Part shown: positions 1 through 7,434 of the stretch, piece by piece | How the letters are laid out: every line of letters begins with the position of its first letter | How positions within the stretch are numbered: position 1 is the stretch's first letter | Notes under the pieces: model-generated | What the model was told of the DNA's origin: nothing | Seen by the model: the letters and a program-made list of their open reading frames with translations, nothing else | Databases searched by the model: none | DNA from: JANNNF01 sp963772935 | GTDB lineage: Bacteria > Pseudomonadota > Alphaproteobacteria > Rhodobacterales > Rhodobacteraceae | Assembly (NCBI GenBank): GCA_963772935.1 | Contig: CAVYZK010000009.1 | Span: forward strand, 1,364,001 to 1,428,000 | Length of the DNA stretch: 64,000 nt | Direction: 5' to 3' | Position numbers and translations under genes: made by a program

Positions 1-784
1 ACAGGCAATCGTCCCCCCGCAACTCCACCGAAATCCGCGCCACCGACCGCTGGCTGTGCGGTGTGGCCAACTGCCCCCGCACCCGCCGCGCATGTTCCGA
101 CAGTTCCAGCGAACAGGGGCAAGTGCTGGAATAGACGTAGTCCAGATGGATGATCTTGGTCCGCACGCCCCCGGCATCGACCAGTTCCAGCGCGATGTCA
201 TAATACTGCCAGCCGCTCAGGCCTGACCGCAGCGACTGCACCTGCATCGGGAAGGAAAACCGCATCTGGATGCGCGCATCGAAGGCCCCGAGGTCGGCCA
301 GATAATCCTCCAGCGCCGCCGCGATCACCTCAAAGCTGAACTCCCGGTCGGCATGGGCATAGAACGACCGCATGATGCGGCTCATGTTGATGCCCTTCTT
401 TTCGGCCTCAAGGCTCACAGTCCCTGTCACGCTCGTCTCAAGCATCACCTCACCCGCATCGCGGGTGCGATAGCGGATCGGCAGCCGAAAGTTGGAAATC
501 CCCACATGCTGGATCGCGGCCTTTGCACCGACGATCAGGCTGGACGGCCCATTCTGCAAATCCGGCAACCCCGCCTTGTAGGCTTCGCTGACCCCAAACT
601 CGGCAGGGTAGGCCCGGCTCAACGCAGGATACCCCATCCCCGGCACCAGATAGCCCACTGCCCCATCCAAGCCCGCAATCTCGGCGTCAGACGCAGCACC
701 CGCCCATGTGCGCAGCAGCGCCAGCGCCGCCTCCGCGTCTTTCCGGCTTGGGGTACGGTCCATCTCGGCGATGTGAATGTTCAT
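1..784 (-). CDS. folE2: GTP cyclohydrolase FolE2 (C-terminus beyond window)
   Basis: GTP cyclohydrolase of the FolE2 (type IB) family, a cytoplasmic enzyme that converts GTP to 7,8-dihydroneopterin triphosphate, the first step of folate and pterin synthesis. About 261 codons are visible, starting MNIHIAEMDRTPSRKDAE, with the family's interior segment around RYRTRDAGEVMLETSVTG and the cysteine-bearing SSTCPCSLELSEHAR near the end. The ATG at 782-784 follows GGAAGGA at good spacing. The gene runs off the window's left edge, so the last residues are not seen. It lies downstream of metZ on the same strand, separated by 244 bases packed with repeats. FolE2 is the metal-flexible alternative to FolE and in many bacteria answers to zinc limitation; I found no convincing Zur box. 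Confidence 0.93.
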   Translation of the reverse strand, partial: MNIHIAEMDRTPSRKDAEAALALLRTWAGAASDAEIAGLDGAVGYLVPGMGYPALSRAYPAEFGVSEAYKAGLPDLQNGPSSLIVGAKAAIQHVGISNFRLPIRYRTRDAGEVMLETSVTGTVSLEAEKKGINMSRIMRSFYAHADREFSFEVIAAALEDYLADLGAFDARIQMRFSFPMQVQSLRSGLSGWQYYDIALELVDAGGVRTKIIHLDYVYSSTCPCSLELSEHARRVRGQLATPHSQRSVARISVELRGDDCL

Positions 785-895
785 CAGGTGTCCTTCCGGT
801 TCGGGCAAGGCCGTGGCCCCGCCGTCAATGTCAACAGCACTGTCCTATGTAGGGGCGAAAGAGGCCTTCGCCACCCTGCCCCTTCATATTGGCAC

Positions 896-951
896 AAATA
901 TCCCACGGGGGAAGACCACATTGAATGTGGTCGGGGGGTGTGAAACCCCCC
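896..951 (-). repeat. Interspersed hairpin element, copy 1 (AAATATCCC family)
   Basis: On the plus strand this reads AAATATCCCACGGGGG, then a hairpin with arms GACCACAT and ATGTGGTC (914-932), then a G6 run, TGTGAAA and a C6 run. The same frame (AAATATCCCACGGGGG ... GGGTGTGAAACCCCC) recurs at 17688-17753 without the central hairpin. Read on the minus strand it is a GC-rich hairpin followed by GTGGGATATTT, so it can serve as a transcription terminator for metZ. Confidence 0.6.
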
Positions 952-960
952 TCTTCTACC

Positions 961-981
961 CAAAACGCCACCCGCGTTTTG
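961..981 (-). terminator. Hairpin downstream of metZ
   Basis: Perfect 8-bp inverted repeat CAAAACGC / GCGTTTTG with a 5-base loop, directly after the 11-bp repeat array. On the minus strand the second arm ends in TTTTG, giving a weak U-tract. It could terminate metZ transcription or stabilise its 3' end. Confidence 0.4.
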
Positions 982-1032
982 TATCTACGGATCCTCTACA
1001 GATCCTTTACGCTTTCTCTACGCAGTCTTTAC
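978..1032 (-). repeat. Array A: five 11-bp units beginning GTA
   Basis: Read on the minus strand the five consecutive units are GTAAAGACTGC, GTAGAGAAAGC, GTAAAGGATCT, GTAGAGGATCC and GTAGATACAAA, each exactly 11 bases long and alternating GTAAAG with GTAGAG. The metZ stop codon TAA lies inside the first unit. A second five-unit array with the same order and alternation lies at 53338-53392. The 11-bp period is close to one DNA helical turn, so all units face the same side of the helix. The array ends 194 bases before the folE2 start, on folE2's strand. Confidence 0.75.
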
Positions 1033-2208
1033 GCCGCCAAAGCCCGCAAAAGATCGTTAATGATATCGCTCGGATCTTCCAACCCCACCGACAGCCGGAT
1101 CAACCCCGGCGTGATCCCCAACAGGTCTTTCTGATCCTGCGGCAGGCGCTGATGGGTGGTCGTGGCGGGGTGAGTCGCAATGGTTTTCGCATCGCCAAGG
1201 TTGTTCGATATCTTGATGATCTCCAAAGCGTTCATGAACCGGAACGCCGCCTCTTTTCCCGCCGCGATATCAAAGGTCACAAGCGTGCCCCCCGACCCCA
1301 TCTGCTCCATCGCAAGTGCATGTTGTGCATGGCTTTTCAGCCCCGGAAACACGACACGGCTCAGCGCCTTGTGCCCTTGCAGCGCGGTCGCCACCTCCAG
1401 CGCCGCGTCCGCCATCGCCCGGCAGCGCAAATCCAGTGTCGCCATGCCGTTAAGCATGATCCAGGCGGTAAACGGGCTCATCGACCCACCGGTGTGCTTC
1501 ATATACGGCTCGGCCACCTTGCGCACAAAATCCCGCGTGCCGCAGATCACGCCGCCAAGCGCACGCCCCTGCCCGTCGATGTGCTTGGTGGTGGAATAAA
1601 CCACCACATCGGCCCCTTGTTCGACGGCCTTGGAAAAGATCGGGGTGGCGAACACGTTGTCCACAATCACCAAGGCCCCAACCGCGTGGGCAATCTCGGA
1701 AACCGATTTGATATCAACCAGTTCCAGCGTCGGGTTCGACATGGATTCAAAGAAAACCGCCTTGGTTTCCGGCGTCACAGCCGCCCGCCACGCCTCCAGA
1801 TCGGCCCCATCCACGAAGGTAACGCGCACGCCAAACCGCGTCAGAACCTCCTCCAGCACATACAGGCAAGACCCGAACAGCGCCCGCGACGACACCACAT
1901 GATCGCCCGCCCGCAGCATCGAGGTCAGCGCGCCATTGACCGCCGCCATGCCACGTTGCCGTCGCAAACGCATCTTCGGTGCCTTCCAGCGCCGCGATCC
2001 GCTCCTCAAACATCCGCGTTGTGGGGTTGCCGTAGCGGGCATAGATAAACTCGTCGTCCCCCGTCTTTACAAACCGCGCCTCGGCAGCCTCGGCAGTGGG
2101 GTAGACAAACCCTTGGGTCAGGAAAATCGCCTCGGCCATCTCGCCATACTGGCTGCGGCGGCTGCCTTCATGAACCAGTTGGGTGCGCGTTTTCCAGTCT
2201 TTGCTCAT
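1029..2208 (-). CDS. metZ: O-succinylhomoserine sulfhydrylase MetZ, reading frame broken by one extra base
   Basis: PLP enzyme of the Cys/Met metabolism family that makes homocysteine from O-succinylhomoserine and sulfide. It starts MSKDWKTRTQLVHEG at 2208, preceded by GGAGG. The N-terminal part runs to LEGTEDAFATAT; the rest resumes at GMAAVNGALTSMLRAGDHVV one frame over, so one surplus base lies near 1953-1956. Corrected length is about 392 residues, normal for the family. The PLP-binding segment STTKHIDGQGRALGG is intact, as is the C-terminus (DIINDLLRALAA). A SAM-II riboswitch and attenuator precede it. Both halves are fully conserved, so I treat the break as a probable sequencing error, but a recent real mutation is possible. 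MetZ and cystathionine gamma-synthase are related; the riboswitch and N-terminus favour MetZ. Confidence 0.9.
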
Positions 2209-2227
2209 CTTGTGGCCTCCGGCCATG

Positions 2228-2260
2228 AAAAAACCCCGAAAACCCAAGGGCTTCGGGGTT
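2228..2260 (-). terminator. Attenuator hairpin between the SAM-II riboswitch and metZ
   Basis: On the minus strand the arms AACCCCGAA and TTCGGGGTT form a 9-bp stem with an 11-base loop and are followed by TTTT. It lies between the riboswitch and the metZ ribosome binding site, the position expected for SAM-dependent premature termination. Confidence 0.75.
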
Positions 2261-2273
2261 GCATTAACCCTGA

Positions 2274-2327
2274 CCCCTTTTAGCGGAATATTTAACGTGG
2301 CCCGCAATCCGGTAACAAAGCGCCACG
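2274..2327 (-). ncRNA. SAM-II riboswitch upstream of metZ
   Basis: The minus-strand RNA has the SAM-II layout: a 5' stem arm CGTGGC, a loop with CCGGATTGC, the closing arm GCCACG, then TTAAATATTCC and the pseudoknot-forming GCTAAAAGGGG. This matches the published SAM-II fold, in which SAM binds inside an H-type pseudoknot, nearly element by element. SAM-II riboswitches are known upstream of methionine genes in alphaproteobacteria. Here it sits 66 bases before the metZ start and just upstream of an intrinsic terminator, so high SAM should lower metZ expression. Confidence 0.88.
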
Positions 2328-2452
2328 GCGATTTGCATAGACTCACCCTGCCGCCCCGTCAACCTTTGTCACGCAACCGCAGCAGTCCCGTCACCCCCCT
2401 GTCGCAGCCACAGCGTATCTCTGCCCACAACCGTCCAGATGTGGTGGGTCCG

Positions 2453-3355
2453 ATGCCCCAGATGCCCAGTCCTATTCGTGTCAACGCAATCCCCGGCGGT
2501 TTTCAGACCGACGGTGCCCCGCTCGCCGATCAAATGGCCGCCCTGCCAGAATCGGCCCCGGTGGTGATCATGATTCATGGTTACCGCTTCGCCCCCGGCC
2601 TCGCCCGACACTGCCCGCACCGCCACATCCTGTCGCTGGACCCCGACCTGTCCGACCACACGGCGATAAGTTGGCCCCGCCATCTGGGCCTGAACGGAGC
2701 GGGTGGCATCGCCATCGGCTTTGGCTGGCAGGCCCGTGGCATCCTGCGCACCGTGCATCAAAGGGCCACGGAAGCTGGCAAATCCCTCGCCAGACTGATC
2801 GCCGAAATCCCCCTGTCGCACGATGTCCACCTCATCGCCCACTCCCTCGGCGCAAGGGTCGCACTGGCCAGCCTGCACCATCTGACCCCCGGTCGGATCG
2901 GGCGAATGGTGCTGCTGGCGGGTGCCGAAACCCAAGGCCCGGCGCGGGCGGCGATGGCCACCCCGGCGGGCTTGCAAGCCCTTGTTTTCAATATCACCAC
3001 CCGCGAAAATGATCTGTTCGATGTGGCCTTGGAATGGCTTGCCATGGGGGGCTGCGACACGGCAATCGGGGCGGGTCTGGGCACACCTTTGCCCAACTGG
3101 CTGGACCTGCAAATCGACCAGACCGCTACCACCGAGGCGCTTGCGCGGCTGGGCCACCGCCTGCCAAACTCCCGCCGCCGCATCTGCCATTGGTCCCCCT
3201 ACATGCGCCCCGGATTGTTACCTCTGTACCGCGCGTTGCTGATGGGTGATCTGCCGATGACGACCCTGCGAAACGCCCTGCCCCCCGCCCCCGACCCGCG
3301 CTGGTCGCGGCTGTGGGCGCGTGCCCCCTTGCCCCTGCACCCAAACCCGGCATGA
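2453..3355 (+). CDS. Alpha/beta hydrolase
   Basis: Soluble alpha/beta-hydrolase of about 300 residues, substrate unknown. The strand-turn motif PVVIMIHGYRF (HGY, oxyanion side) lies near residue 38, and the nucleophile elbow LIAHSLGARVAL (GxSxG variant HSLG) near residue 125. The acid and histidine candidates lie in the C-terminal half but cannot be assigned securely. The reading frame is open further upstream, but that part overlaps the metZ riboswitch region on the other strand and looks unlike protein. I therefore start at the ATG at 2453 (MPQMPSPIRVNAIPGG), with 2462 or an upstream GTG as alternatives. It is divergent from metZ. No operon partner is certain; a GST follows 27 bases later. 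Confidence 0.75.
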   Translation: MPQMPSPIRVNAIPGGFQTDGAPLADQMAALPESAPVVIMIHGYRFAPGLARHCPHRHILSLDPDLSDHTAISWPRHLGLNGAGGIAIGFGWQARGILRTVHQRATEAGKSLARLIAEIPLSHDVHLIAHSLGARVALASLHHLTPGRIGRMVLLAGAETQGPARAAMATPAGLQALVFNITTRENDLFDVALEWLAMGGCDTAIGAGLGTPLPNWLDLQIDQTATTEALARLGHRLPNSRRRICHWSPYMRPGLLPLYRALLMGDLPMTTLRNALPPAPDPRWSRLWARAPLPLHPNPA

Positions 3356-3382
3356 TGGCGCGTCCCTTAGCAGAGGTCTGAA

Positions 3383-4081
3383 ATGCCGCAACCCATTGAT
3401 CTGTATTACTGGCCCACCCCGAACGGCTGGAAAATCACCATCGCTATGGCGGAAATGGGCCTGCCCTACGCGCTGCATCTGGTGAACATTGGGGCGGGCG
3501 ACCAGTTCAAACCTGACTTTCTGGCGATATCCCCGAACAACCGGATGCCCGCGATCACCGACCCCGATGGCCCGGATGGTCAGCCGATTTCAATCTTTGA
3601 ATCCGGGGCGATCCTGCAATATCTCGCGCGCAAGAACGGCCTGTTTTATGGCAAGACCGAGCGGGACAGAATCGCGGTGGATCAATGGCTTATGTGGCAG
3701 ATGGGTGGGGTGGGGCCTATGGCAGGCCAAGCGCATCACTTCTTGCACTACGCCCCCACCCTCGACCCGGCAGAGGTGCTGCCCTACGCCCAAGACCGTT
3801 ACCGGCGCGAGGTGGGGCGCCTGTACGGCGTGCTGAACACCCAGCTTGCGAACAATCGCTATGTCGCGGGCGATTTTCTCTCGATTGCCGATTTCGCGAT
3901 CTGGCCTTGGGCGCAAGGGTGGGAACGCCAAGAGCAAACCCTTGACGACAAACCCCATTTTGCCCGCTGGCTGGAGGAACTGGCCGCACGGCCCGCGTTC
4001 CAGTCCGGCAAGGCGGTGGCAGAAGACAAACGGTCGGCCAACACCTCAAAAGAGGCGCAGGCGATCTTGTTCAAACGCTGA
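3383..4081 (+). CDS. Glutathione S-transferase, YghU/YfcG (Nu-class) type
   Basis: Glutathione S-transferase of 232 residues. It opens MPQPIDLYYWPTPNGWKI, the characteristic start of the YfcG/YghU branch, in which disulfide-bond oxidoreductase activity with glutathione is known. The thioredoxin-like domain spans residues 1-85 with the glutathione-contacting NNRMPAI and FESGAILQYLA segments. The all-helical C-terminal domain follows, with SIADFAIWPWAQGW. It lies 27 bases after the hydrolase on the same strand and could be cotranscribed. The physiological substrate cannot be read from sequence. Confidence 0.9.
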   Translation: MPQPIDLYYWPTPNGWKITIAMAEMGLPYALHLVNIGAGDQFKPDFLAISPNNRMPAITDPDGPDGQPISIFESGAILQYLARKNGLFYGKTERDRIAVDQWLMWQMGGVGPMAGQAHHFLHYAPTLDPAEVLPYAQDRYRREVGRLYGVLNTQLANNRYVAGDFLSIADFAIWPWAQGWERQEQTLDDKPHFARWLEELAARPAFQSGKAVAEDKRSANTSKEAQAILFKR

Positions 4082-4085
4082 GGCG

Positions 4086-4721
4086 TCAGTTGCGGGCCGC
4101 GGTATCCTCGGCCTGCACCACGGTCAGGATCAGCGCTGACAGGATCATGTGGCTGATCACCGGCAAAACCGCCCAGAACACCAGCCATCCGGCGGGCAAC
4201 AGCACGCGGATCATGGTTTCGTTAAGTAAAAGGAACGCCGCGTGATACAGCACCATCATCCGCGTCAGCGCCGGAAGATAGGGTTTCATCCGGTCCCATG
4301 GCCAAAATAACGCTGCCATATCATTGCGTTGCCCGATCACGTCCGACAAGAACATCGACCCCAGCACGATGAAGTACAGGCTTTGCAGCCGCTGACACCA
4401 CAAGGGGTCGTCCAGCCAGATCAGGGCTGCCAACGGACCAAGGGCCAGTGGCACCACCATGGCAAGCGTCTGACGCGCCGAGAAACTGGCCAGCAGACGG
4501 CGCACCATGCCTTCAAACCGCAGGCCCACCCGCAGGGCAAGGCCGATGGAGAAGGCGGTGACAAAAGCCTCTGCCTCATGGTCGGGGCCCAGCCAGACCG
4601 CCATCACCACAAAGGCAGGCACCATCACCATGCCCGGCACCAACAGGCGCATCGACAAGGGCGGGGCTTGCCTGAACAAGGCCATGAAGTGGCGAAACGA
4701 TTGATTTATCTGGTTTATCAT
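4086..4721 (-). CDS. Polytopic membrane protein of unknown function
   Basis: A 211-residue protein with about five hydrophobic segments (for example LLVPGMVMVPAFVVMAVWL, LAMVVPLALGPLAALIWL and GWLVFWAVLPVISHMIL), suggesting an inner-membrane protein. I do not recognise a family. The start at 4721 gives MINQINQSFRHFM; the methionine 12 codons later is an alternative. It is convergent with the GST, with four bases between the two stops, and has no obvious operon partner. Residues between segments include a short charged loop (LGPDHEAEAF). Confidence 0.7.
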   Translation of the reverse strand: MINQINQSFRHFMALFRQAPPLSMRLLVPGMVMVPAFVVMAVWLGPDHEAEAFVTAFSIGLALRVGLRFEGMVRRLLASFSARQTLAMVVPLALGPLAALIWLDDPLWCQRLQSLYFIVLGSMFLSDVIGQRNDMAALFWPWDRMKPYLPALTRMMVLYHAAFLLLNETMIRVLLPAGWLVFWAVLPVISHMILSALILTVVQAEDTAARN

Positions 4722-4814
4722 CGGCTGTGCGGACCCTCTGGCAGGAGTTGGCCCACACCTAGCGTCAGATCAAGGCGCGGGTTAGGCTGCCTTGCGTCGC
4801 AAGCGCGGCAAGAG

Positions 4815-5417
4815 TTAGTCCGTCTTGTCCGGTATGGTGTAGGCGCTGATCACCCGGCTTTGCGTCAGGAAGAACACGAAAATCGCCGCCGTCAGGCCAA
4901 AGGTCTTGAAGGTCACCCAAGCCTCGGTGGACATGCTGCGCCAGATCACCTCATTCGCCACCGCGAGGCCGAAGAAAAAGGCGCACAGCCGGCGGGTCAG
5001 GATCATCCAGCCTTCATCGCGCAGCGACAGCGCCTCCTCCATCGCGAGTTTCAGGTAGGATTGCCCGCGCAAGAGGCCAAAGCCAAGAACGCCCGCGAAC
5101 AGCAGGTAAATCATGGTCGGCTTCATCTTGAAGAACCGCTCGTCCTTCAGCCAGACCGACAATCCGCCGAACACCACGACCAAAACGACCGTCACAAGCT
5201 GCATCTTGGACAGCTTGCCCGTCAGCCACCACAAAAGCCCGGTGGTGATCAGCATCAGCGGAATGAACGCCGCCGTCATGGCGATAAAGCCGGAATAGTC
5301 CTGCCCCAGTATGGTGACCGTCTGATCCTTCAGCTTGGCATAACCGATGAAAAACAGCACGATAGGCCCCAGTTCAAGGGCCATCTTCAGCATTGGATTG
5401 ATCTTCTTTTCCGCCAT
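4815..5417 (-). CDS. yciB: Inner-membrane spanning protein YciB (septation protein A family)
   Basis: A 200-residue integral membrane protein of the YciB/IspZ family, implicated in cell envelope synthesis and septation and reported to contact divisome and elongasome proteins. It begins MAEKKINPMLKMALELGP and has the typical chain of five or six membrane segments (IVLFFIGYAKL, LMLITTGLLWWLTG, LVTVVLVVVFGGLSVWL). The family-typical WLKDERFFKMKPT lies in the middle, and ANEVIWRSMSTEAWVTFK near the C-terminus. It is third in a tight minus-strand run ftsY - EamA transporter - yciB; only 3 bases separate it from the transporter's stop. Confidence 0.92.
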   Translation of the reverse strand: MAEKKINPMLKMALELGPIVLFFIGYAKLKDQTVTILGQDYSGFIAMTAAFIPLMLITTGLLWWLTGKLSKMQLVTVVLVVVFGGLSVWLKDERFFKMKPTMIYLLFAGVLGFGLLRGQSYLKLAMEEALSLRDEGWMILTRRLCAFFFGLAVANEVIWRSMSTEAWVTFKTFGLTAAIFVFFLTQSRVISAYTIPDKTD

Positions 5418-5420
5418 CGT

Positions 5421-6326
5421 CTATCCCGCCTGTACCATGATCGCACCCGCCGCAATCAGCCCCATCAAGCCTGCCCGCAGCAGCCCGACCCGTTCGCCCA
5501 GCACCGCCCAACCGATCACGCCCGCGAACAGGGTAGAGGTTTCGCGCAGCGCCGCAACCTCGCCCACCTTGCCAAGCCTGGTGCCAAGCATGACCCCGCC
5601 AAAGCTGACGAAGGCCACCAGCGCCCCGATGATCCCGCGCAACATCAAGGGGCGCAATGGAGGCAAGGGGGCCGCTGTGGGCCGGGTCAGCCGCCATGCC
5701 ATCAGCAGGGGAAAGTCCATCGAGGTGATGAGGAAAAACCACGCAAGAAACGTAAACGGGTCCGGCGTCAGGCGAATGCCCCAGGCATCATAGGTGGTGT
5801 AGATCGCCACCAGCACCCCGCCCGCAAAGGCCCAGGCCAGCCCCGCGCGCACCGCAGCGGGGTCCACCCGCACCGCCCGCAAATTCACCGCCGCAAGCGC
5901 GAGAATGGCCCCCGACAACAGCGCCACCCCCAACCATTGCAGCGCGCCATAATGCTCTGCCAGAAACATGGCGGCAAAACCCAATGTAATCAAAGGCCCG
6001 GTGCCCCGCACCACGGGGTAGACCACGGTATAGGCGGCGCGTTCGTAGGCCAGAGCCATCGTCAGCTTATACGCAAAATGGAGGCACAGCGCCCCGCCCA
6101 GCACCAGCCATTCCACCCCCACCGGGCGCGGCACGATGAACAGCGCGACCGGGGCCGCAAAGATCATGATCCACAGATCAATCACCCCGCGTGTGATCCA
6201 CGGGTCATGCCGCCCCTTCTGCAGCGCGCCGAAACAGGCATGCGCAATGGCCGACAGAAGGGCCAGCATCAAGGCCACACGCGCACCCTCCGCCGTGCCT
6301 TCCAGTTGGGTGATCCACTGGGTCAT
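5421..6326 (-). CDS. EamA/DMT-family transporter
   Basis: Drug/metabolite transporter of about 301 residues with ten predicted membrane helices arranged as two EamA halves. The open frame extends further upstream, but that part overlaps the conserved C-terminus of ftsY in another frame. I start at the ATG at 6326 (MTQWITQLEGTAEGAR), 10 bases after the ftsY stop. The second half includes GEVAALRETSTLFAGVIGWAVLGE, written here as two parts GEVAALRETSTLF and AGVIGWAVLGE, typical of EamA repeat ends. Location between ftsY and yciB suggests cotranscription. Substrate unknown; the family exports amino acids and diverse small metabolites. Confidence 0.85.
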   Translation of the reverse strand: MTQWITQLEGTAEGARVALMLALLSAIAHACFGALQKGRHDPWITRGVIDLWIMIFAAPVALFIVPRPVGVEWLVLGGALCLHFAYKLTMALAYERAAYTVVYPVVRGTGPLITLGFAAMFLAEHYGALQWLGVALLSGAILALAAVNLRAVRVDPAAVRAGLAWAFAGGVLVAIYTTYDAWGIRLTPDPFTFLAWFFLITSMDFPLLMAWRLTRPTAAPLPPLRPLMLRGIIGALVAFVSFGGVMLGTRLGKVGEVAALRETSTLFAGVIGWAVLGERVGLLRAGLMGLIAAGAIMVQAG

Positions 6327-6336
6327 AGGCAGGGGG

Positions 6337-7323
6337 TCACGCGTCCAGCCCCACCAGCGCACGGGCAAAATCTTGCGGATCGAACGGGGCCAGATCGTCA
6401 ATCTGTTCGCCCACGCCGATGGCATGGATGGGCAGGCCAAACTTGTCAGCAAGCGCCACCAGCACGCCCCCCTTGGCGGTGCCATCCAGTTTGGTCATCA
6501 CAAGGCCCGACACATCGGCGATCTTGCGGAAAATCTCAACCTGCAACAGGGCGTTCTGGCCCGTCGTCGCATCCAGCACCAGCAGGGTGTTATGCGGGGC
6601 GGTTGGGTCTTTCTTGCGCAGCACGCGGACGATCTTGGCCAGTTCCTCCATCAGGTCGGCCCGGTTTTGCAGGCGGCCTGCGGTGTCGATCAGCAACAGA
6701 TCAGCCCCCGTTGCCTGCGCATGGGTCAGCGCGTCAAAGGCTAGGCTCGCCGGGTCCGACCCTTCGGGCGCGGTCATCACCGGAACGCCCGCGCGCGTTC
6801 CCCAGATTTGCAACTGTTCCACCGCTGCCGCGCGGAATGTGTCGCCCGCCGCAATCACCACCGTCTTGCCCGCCGCCTTGAACTGGCTGGCGAGCTTGCC
6901 GATGGTCGTGGTCTTGCCCGACCCGTTGACCCCCACCACCAGCACAACCTGCGGTTTTTGCGGGTAAATCGGCATCGGGCGCGCGACAGGCTCCATGATC
7001 CGCGCCACCTCATCCGCCAGGGCGGTGCGCAGTTCGGTGCTGGAAATGCGCTTGCCAAAGCGGCCCTCGGCGATATTCGCCGTCACCCGCACCGCCGTAT
7101 CAACGCCCATGTCGGCGGCGATCAGCACTTCCTCAAGGCTTTCCAGCATCGCATCGTCAAGGACACGCCGCGCCTCATCCGCGTCACTGCGGCCAAGGAT
7201 ACGGCCGATCAGGCTGGGTTTGGCCTCGGGTGCGGCGGGGTCTGCGACCAAAGCCTCCAACCCTTCGCCGATCTTGTCAGAGGACCGGAACATCCGGTCT
7301 TTCAGTTTCTTGAAGAACGACAT
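6337..7323 (-). CDS. ftsY: Signal recognition particle receptor FtsY
   Basis: SRP receptor GTPase that brings ribosome-SRP complexes to the SecYEG translocon. About 328 residues: a short N-terminal NG-preceding helix (MSFFKKLKDRMFRSSDKIGEG), the N domain, and the G domain with P-loop VVGVNGSGKTTTIGKLA, the insertion-box segment AAGDTFRAAAVEQL, DTAGRLQNRADLMEEL and the TKLDGTAKGG base-recognition motif. It lacks the long acidic A domain of E. coli FtsY, as is normal in alphaproteobacteria. I chose the ATG at 7323, preceded by GAGG; a GTG at 7353 in frame would add ten residues. It heads a run with an EamA transporter and yciB. Confidence 0.96.
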   Translation of the reverse strand: MSFFKKLKDRMFRSSDKIGEGLEALVADPAAPEAKPSLIGRILGRSDADEARRVLDDAMLESLEEVLIAADMGVDTAVRVTANIAEGRFGKRISSTELRTALADEVARIMEPVARPMPIYPQKPQVVLVVGVNGSGKTTTIGKLASQFKAAGKTVVIAAGDTFRAAAVEQLQIWGTRAGVPVMTAPEGSDPASLAFDALTHAQATGADLLLIDTAGRLQNRADLMEELAKIVRVLRKKDPTAPHNTLLVLDATTGQNALLQVEIFRKIADVSGLVMTKLDGTAKGGVLVALADKFGLPIHAIGVGEQIDDLAPFDPQDFARALVGLDA

Positions 7324-7434
7324 GGGGGCCTCGGGGACTGTGGTTTTCTTCACCTAGTCAATCCGGGCGTGATTTGAAAGGGCACACGCGTGGCGGCACT
7401 GGTCAGCGCGGCTGTGGATGCTAAACTCATGCCC

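Noticed and set aside
785..895. Zur box for folE2
   Set aside because: I found no convincing palindrome of the known consensus in this stretch.
978..1032. CRISPR array
   Set aside because: Units are 11 bases without spacers, and no cas genes are nearby. Treated as phased repeats instead.
2274..2327. SAM/SAH riboswitch (the other Rhodobacterales SAM class)
   Set aside because: Loop, pseudoknot and stem order match SAM-II; SAM/SAH elements usually precede metK.
4329..6881. Very long plus-strand open frame (850 codons)
   Set aside because: It is antisense to the membrane-protein gene, yciB, the EamA transporter and ftsY, has a His/Arg/Gln-rich composition and no recognisable motif. High GC opens such frames.
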